Shown here: piece after piece, positions 59,254-64,000 of the stretch
How positions within the stretch are numbered: position 1 is the first letter of the stretch
Layout: the number at the start of each line of letters is the position of its first letter
Origin: Rhabdophis nuchalis
Lineage: Eukaryota; Chordata; Lepidosauria; Squamata; Natricidae
Assembly: GCA_039707465.1 (NCBI GenBank)
Contig: CM077648.1
Coordinates: 24,304,119 to 24,368,118, forward strand
DNA length: 64,000 nt
Direction of reading: 5' to 3'
The notes under the pieces: model-generated
What the model was told of the DNA's origin: nothing
The model's database searches: none
Seen by the model: only the letters and a program-made list of their open reading frames with translations
Position numbers and translations under genes: made by a program

Positions 59254-59542
59254 CAGTGGTGGGATTCAACTTTTTTTACTACTGGTTCTGTGGGTGTGGC
59301 TTGGTGGGCGTGGCTTGGTGCGTGGAGCAGGGGAAGGATACTGTAAAATCTCCATTCCCTCCCCAATCCAGGGGAAGGTTACTGCAAAATCTCCATTTCC
59401 TCCCGATTAGCTGGGACTCGGGAGGTAGAGAATAGATGGGGCGGGGCCAGTCAGAGGTGGTAATTATCGGTTCTCCGAACTATTCAGAATTTCTGCTACC
59501 AATTCTCTAAAACTGGTCAGAACCTGCTGAATGCCACCTCTG
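59254..59542. mobile_element. hAT MITE, 'agtggtgggattc' family
   Basis: Ends cagtggtgggattcaac and tgaatgccacctctg. A perfect duplication aactgctt lies at 59246-59253 and 59543-59550. The core attctgcaaaatctccattcc-like unit is tandemly repeated once. Confidence 0.85.
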
Positions 59543-59550
59543 AACTGCTT

Positions 59551-60013
59551 CATTTAAACATGTGGGCCAATACATTTACAATAGAGAAAGAGGCTCTTAG
59601 TGATTTAACATAGTTTCCTGCTCAGCCAACCTCCTTATGACACATGTACTACAGATGACTTACTTTTGGGTGGATAGTGTGCAGAAACATTTGACTCTTA
59701 TCAGGAAATACAGTCAATATGGAATCTGAGAGTAATTATCGGTAATAAGGACAATTTATGATCCACACTGAGCTGAACACAGACATACGCGTGCACACTT
59801 GCATATTTACTTCATTTATACTATAACTGTTAGGAGTCTAGTTTTTCACCCGTGAAAGGAGATTTTGATAACAAAATACTTCTTTCCCATTCCATTCAAC
59901 ATTGTTTGACAATGTATATCAATTAATCAATAGGTATGCTTGGTAAGAGAATTTCAATTTTATTTTTAATTCTTTAATTGTACTTGACATGCACGGAAGA
60001 AGCTATTGACAGG
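59551..60013. other. AT-rich non-coding sequence, nothing recognised
   Basis: No gene or repeat family recognised by eye. Confidence 0.3.
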
Positions 60014-60178
60014 GCATGTGGGGACCTCCAGTTCCCCCCCATGGCCAATTTTGGCCAGCAGGATGCTGCAGGAGGGCATCTGTCGTGTCTCCTCCTCTCC
60101 CACCCACCCCGGCCAGCTGATGGAGGACAACTACAATGCTGATCCAGCCCTCCAAGAAATCCAGTTTGACACCTCCTG
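60014..60178. mobile_element. hAT MITE right-end fragment
   Basis: Ends aaatccagtttgacacctcc + TG, with atggaggacaactacaatgc matching 44753-44811 in reverse. The left end was not recognised. Confidence 0.5.
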
Positions 60179-60199
60179 GCGTAGGCAGTACCTAGCTCA

Positions 60200-60837
60200 C
60201 ACATAGTATGTATGAGAGAGAAGTGGGTATCCTAGTGGGCCACCCCCTAAATGTGAGTCAGCAGTTGCTGTAACTGCCAAAAAGGCCAATGCAGTCCTAT
60301 GCTGCATCAACAGAGGGATAGCATCAAAATCGCATGAAATGACACCGGTAGTACTGTTTTATATTGCATTGGTGAGCCAACACTTGGACTACTGTGTCCA
60401 ATTCTGGTCACCAAGATATGAAAAAGTTGCTCAGAACCTAGAAAAAGAGATGAGAAGGGGTCTGGAAACTAAACTGAATGATGAATGGTTGAAAGAACTA
60501 GGTATCCCTAGCCTAACAAAGAGAAGGTTTGGGGTTATATGACAGCTGTCTTTCAGTACTTGAAGAGCTCTCAACGAGAAGAGGGAACTAATTTATTCTC
60601 CAAAGCACCTGAGGGTAGGACACGAAGCAATGGGTGGAAGCTCATCAAAGAGAGAGCCAACCTGGAACTAAGACATTTCCTGGTAGTGAAAACAATTGAT
60701 CCATGGAATTGCTTGTGTCCCAAATTTGTATATGCTCCATCGCTGGAAGTTTTTAACAGGATATTGAACAACAATTTGTCTGAAATAGTATAAGGTCTTC
60801 TGTTTTAGCAGGGGGTTGAACTAAAAGACCATCAGGG
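60200..60837 (+). mobile_element. CR1 LINE 3' portion
   Basis: Frames read VLFYIALVSQHLDYCVQFWSP, WLKELGIPSLTKRR, FQYLKSSQREEGTNLFSKAP and RTRSNGWKLI, the CR1 C-terminus, with frameshifts near 60540. The tail stops at gaactaaaagaccatcaggg, where LTR-like sequence begins. Confidence 0.88.
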
Positions 60838-61208
60838 TTCCAAGCAACAGACCAAATACAATCAAAACTCCAAGACCAAGGTGCTCCTCAAAGCCCAAAT
60901 TTATTAGACATTTCATTTTGGCATCTCTGGTGAAAGCCCGACTCTGCAGGTACCAAGGTTTTCCCCACCCAAATTAAATTCAGTTTCTTCCCCCAGTCCA
61001 CATGTCCATCACATGGCCCATCCAGGTCACAGTCACAACCCAAGCTGGCTTCAGTTCATGACTCCCCCAGCACCTGGTGGGAACATCCTTGATTCCCAGG
61101 AGAAATTTTTTTATTTTGGCTACAGGTCTCCAGCTATCTCTACTCCCACTCCTATTCCCATTCCCACAACTCCAACCAGCCTTGCTGTGGCAGCCCCGAA
61201 GATGCTCC
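60838..61208 (-). mobile_element. LTR-like sequence related to 32866
   Basis: The plus strand begins gggttccaagc and continues with 'ctccaagaccaagg', aatttatta (AATAAA on minus) and gtccatcacatgg in the same order as the solo LTR at 32866-33285. The far end is unclear and may be truncated by the BovB piece. Confidence 0.5.
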
Positions 61209-61870
61209 AAAATGGCTTCAGAGTTGACAAAGACCTCCAAGAACCCTTACAGTCCAACAACTATATGTCTAAAATTTCCATTTGTATAATGTGTCTCAGT
61301 GACAGATATCTTTCTTCTCCACTGAATCTCCTTCCTGGTATATAAAAGACAAACTTTGTTATTAGTTGCAAAGTCATGACCTATCCATTGCGACCCCATG
61401 GACAATGTTCCTCCAGGCCTTCCTGTTCTCTACCATCTTGTGGAGTCCATTTAAGCTCATACTGACTGCTTTGGTGACTCTGTCCAGCCACCTCATTCTC
61501 TGACATCCCCTTCTTCTTTAGCCCTCAATCTAGCCCAGCACTAGGCTCTTCTCCAGTGAGTCCTTCCTTCTCATTAGGTGGACAAAGTATTTGAGTTTCA
61601 TCTTTAGGATTTGGCCTTCAAAAGAGCAGTCAGGGTTGATCTCCTCTAGGACTGATCGGTTTGATCGTCTTGTAGTCCATGGGACCCGTAAGAGTCTTCT
61701 CCAGCACCATAATTCAAAGGCCTCAATTCTTTGACGCTCAGCCTTTCTTATGGTCCAACCTACACAGCCATACATTGTAACTGGAAAAACCATAGCTTGA
61801 GACTATACACACTTTTGTTGGTAGGGTGATGTCTCTGCTTTTTAGTACGCTTTGCCATAGCTTTCCTCTC
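61209..61870 (-). mobile_element. BovB (RTE) LINE 3' end
   Basis: The minus-strand frame (61793-61530) reads TMYGCVGWTIRKAERQRIEA, FELWCWRRLLRVPW and FVHLMRRKDSLEKSLVLG. Nearly the same as 57065-57746, including the 3' UTR and the aaaatggcttcagagttgac terminus. Extends slightly further 5' (ttgccatagctttcc). Confidence 0.9.
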
Positions 61871-62627
61871 AAGGGCAAACTATACTTATCCAAAAGGATA
61901 AGTAATCTGTTCAAGCACACAGCCTCTATTTTGATTACGAATACATATATGGAATTTCTATTGTTTTAACTATGGCTCTAATTTTATATTCTAAAAAGTC
62001 TCTACTTGACCCTTCAACATCCACTTCCTAAGTAGAGGTTGCACCTCTTCAAAAGACTCACAATCATTACAAATTGCATCAAATTGCGCTTTTGGAACAA
62101 TTGTCCATATACCATATAACTATCTCTTGCTGAGATTTAAAAATGATTAAAGGGCAGTGCTCTATAGGTAACTTATGAATGTATTACAGCACCACCAAGG
62201 TTTTTCAGCATTTAAAAAAAAAATGAATCTGTTTTAGCGGTACCCGGAGAAAGATATGAACTCTAATGATGGTATCTGATTTTAGAGCTGCAAAATGCCA
62301 TGCCTACCGGAAGTTTGCTACTCAGTTATTAACAAAAATGTGTTAACATCAGCTTGTCAGTGTAAAACATGTGTTGTGCCTTAAAGACCAGCCTTGCAGA
62401 ACGAGAATTAGAAGGGTTTTTTCAGACCTATCTATAATTTGGGTTGGTAGTCGTGGTACAGGATCATTTCCTAATTCAGAGGTGGGTAAAATTGGATATT
62501 GCTTTTAAAAAAAAATTGTGCTCAAGTTAAAATAAACTTTAATTGCTTAAAACTCTAATCATTTGCTTTCACCTGAAGGTAGTTTACATCCTGCAAAACT
62601 CTTGATTTTTACTGTGGATCATATGCT
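61871..62627. other. AT-rich non-coding sequence, nothing recognised
   Basis: No gene or repeat family recognised by eye. Confidence 0.35.
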
Positions 62628-62640
62628 ATCTCTATTATTA

Positions 62641-62943
62641 AAAGTAAAGGTTCCCCAGCACATGTGTGCTAGTCATTTCTGGCTCTAGGGGGCAGTGCTC
62701 ATCTCCGTTTCTAAACCAAAGAGCCAGTGCTGTCCGAAGACGTTGCTGTGGTCATATGGCTGACATGATTAAACCCCAAAGGTTTCTACTTGCATTTCTT
62801 ACATGCTTTTGAACTCCTAGGTTGGCAGAAGGTGAGACAAGTAAGGGGAGCTCACTCCATTATGCGGCACTAGGGATTCGAACTGCAGAACTGCTGACCT
62901 TTTGATTGACAAGTCTTAGCCACTGAGCCACCATGTCCCCATC
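62641..62943 (-). mobile_element. tRNA-derived SINE (Sauria-SINE-like), with target duplication
   Basis: Same family as 3753. A 13-bp duplication atctctattatta flanks it (62628-62640 and 62944-62956), as expected for LINE-driven retroposition. A-box/B-box region at the minus-strand start (GTGGCTAAGAC-like; AGTTCGAATCC). Confidence 0.85.
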
Positions 62944-62956
62944 ATCTCTATTATTA

Positions 62957-63420
62957 GGCTCATCTTAATACTCACATCAGGTAGGATGACATACAAAGGA
63001 AAAAGGCACTCAATTCATATTAAATAAAAGGAGCAAACTTTGTGAAGGGTAGAAAGAAAGAAAAATAGTTAAAAAATAGTATGCTGTTGCAATATTTGTT
63101 TCAGCAAGTTACTCAGTTGGAACTATCCATGATTCTTGATTTCCTGCTAAGGACAGGAAATTGCTCCACTTAATTAGGAGCAATTTTCTCAAGACACTTT
63201 TTCTTGTATTATACAGGAATATATTCAAGTTGAGTTGAAGAAATCTTCTCATCTAGCAAGATTTTTGCACCCAACTGAGTCACCCTATTAATATGATTTT
63301 TTTTAAAATCAAACAGGAAGTGATACAATCAATACATCATTAAATGGATTTTAAAATGTCCTGGACACTAAGATCTATATCATCAAAAAAACTCCTTATT
63401 AGCAGATGCCTAAAGAATGA
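62957..63420. other. AT-rich non-coding sequence, nothing recognised
   Basis: No gene or repeat family recognised by eye. Confidence 0.3.
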
Positions 63421-64000
63421 TTGGAGACAGCATTGCCAAAAAGGCATGAAGAGTTGTTAACCTCATCTTGCAAAACTTCTTCTCCGGTAATATTGTACTG
63501 CAAACCAGGGCACACAAAACCTTTGCTAGACCAATCCTTAAATACAGCTCGTCTGTCTGGAATCCACTCTGTATATCAGACATTAACACAATTGAATGAG
63601 TCTAGAGGTATTTCACAAGAAGAGTACTCCACTTCTCTCTTTGCAACAGAATACCTGATGCCACCAGGCTCAAAATTTTGGTCTTAGACAACCTAGAACT
63701 TCACCACCTACAGTCTGACTTAAGCGTAGTACACAAAATTATCTACTATAATGTCCTAAATGTCAATGACTACTTCAGCTTCAACTGCAATAATACACCA
63801 GCACACAATAGATACAAACTCAAGGTAAACCACACCAAACTCAATTGCAGAAAATACGACTTCAGCAACAGAGTGGTCAATGCCTGGAATGCTCTACCTG
63901 ACTCTGTTGTTAGATCCTCAAACTCCCATAACTTTAATCTTAAACTGTCTACGGTTGACCTGACCCCATTCCTAAGAGGTCAGTAGGGGTGTGCATAAGT
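63421..64000 (+). mobile_element. CR1-clade LINE RT C-terminal fragment, cut by window edge
   Basis: Overlapping frames read FARPILKYSSSVWNPLCISD, VLDNLELHHLQSDLSVVHKI and KLNCRKYDFSNRVVNAWNALPDSVV, TVDLTPFLRG. Same family as 38805 but better preserved. Frame changes at about 63670 show it is inactive. It continues past the window. Confidence 0.75.

Overview
This window is nuclear DNA from a vertebrate, most likely a squamate reptile and plausibly a snake. The transposon mix points there: CR1 and L2-type LINEs, BovB (RTE) LINE 3' ends, a Sauria-type tRNA-derived SINE, a SPIN-like hAT element and many short hAT MITEs with 8-bp target duplications, together with long microsatellites. The species call is inference from repeat content and cannot be fixed by eye.

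Only one host protein-coding gene is supported: CXXC4 (IDAX), on the minus strand. Its large coding exon runs from the ATG at 24549 to a splice donor at 23419/23418 and encodes 377 residues, ending in a complete CXXC zinc-finger domain. A good splice acceptor lies at 24845. A probable 5'-UTR exon and CpG-island promoter lie at about 27.8-29.0 kb. The short terminal coding exon was not found and is probably beyond the left edge. CXXC4 proteins bind CpG-rich DNA and Dishevelled and dampen Wnt signalling. A consensus TCF/LEF site and two octamer motifs lie between promoter and exon.

Layout: 1-20.9 kb is AT-rich non-coding DNA on the 3' side of the coding exon (probably intron or 3' flank) with scattered MITEs, CR1 pieces and one SINE. 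20.95-30.2 kb, around CXXC4, holds almost no recognisable transposon, two CpG islands and a probable conserved regulatory block. 30.2-64 kb is repeat-dense flank with seven L2-type or other LINE pieces, CR1, two BovB pieces, LTRs, SPIN and several multi-level nests. No RNA gene, CRISPR array or second host gene was seen.

The most unusual structures are in the repeats. Three different hAT MITEs are stacked head to tail at one 8-bp target (35.3-37.6 kb). A retrotransposon LTR with exactly its serine-tRNA primer-binding site sits inside a SPIN-like element inside a third transposon (53.5-54.5 kb). A BovB 3' fragment is bracketed by 231/242-bp direct repeats inside a hAT element (56.7-58.2 kb).
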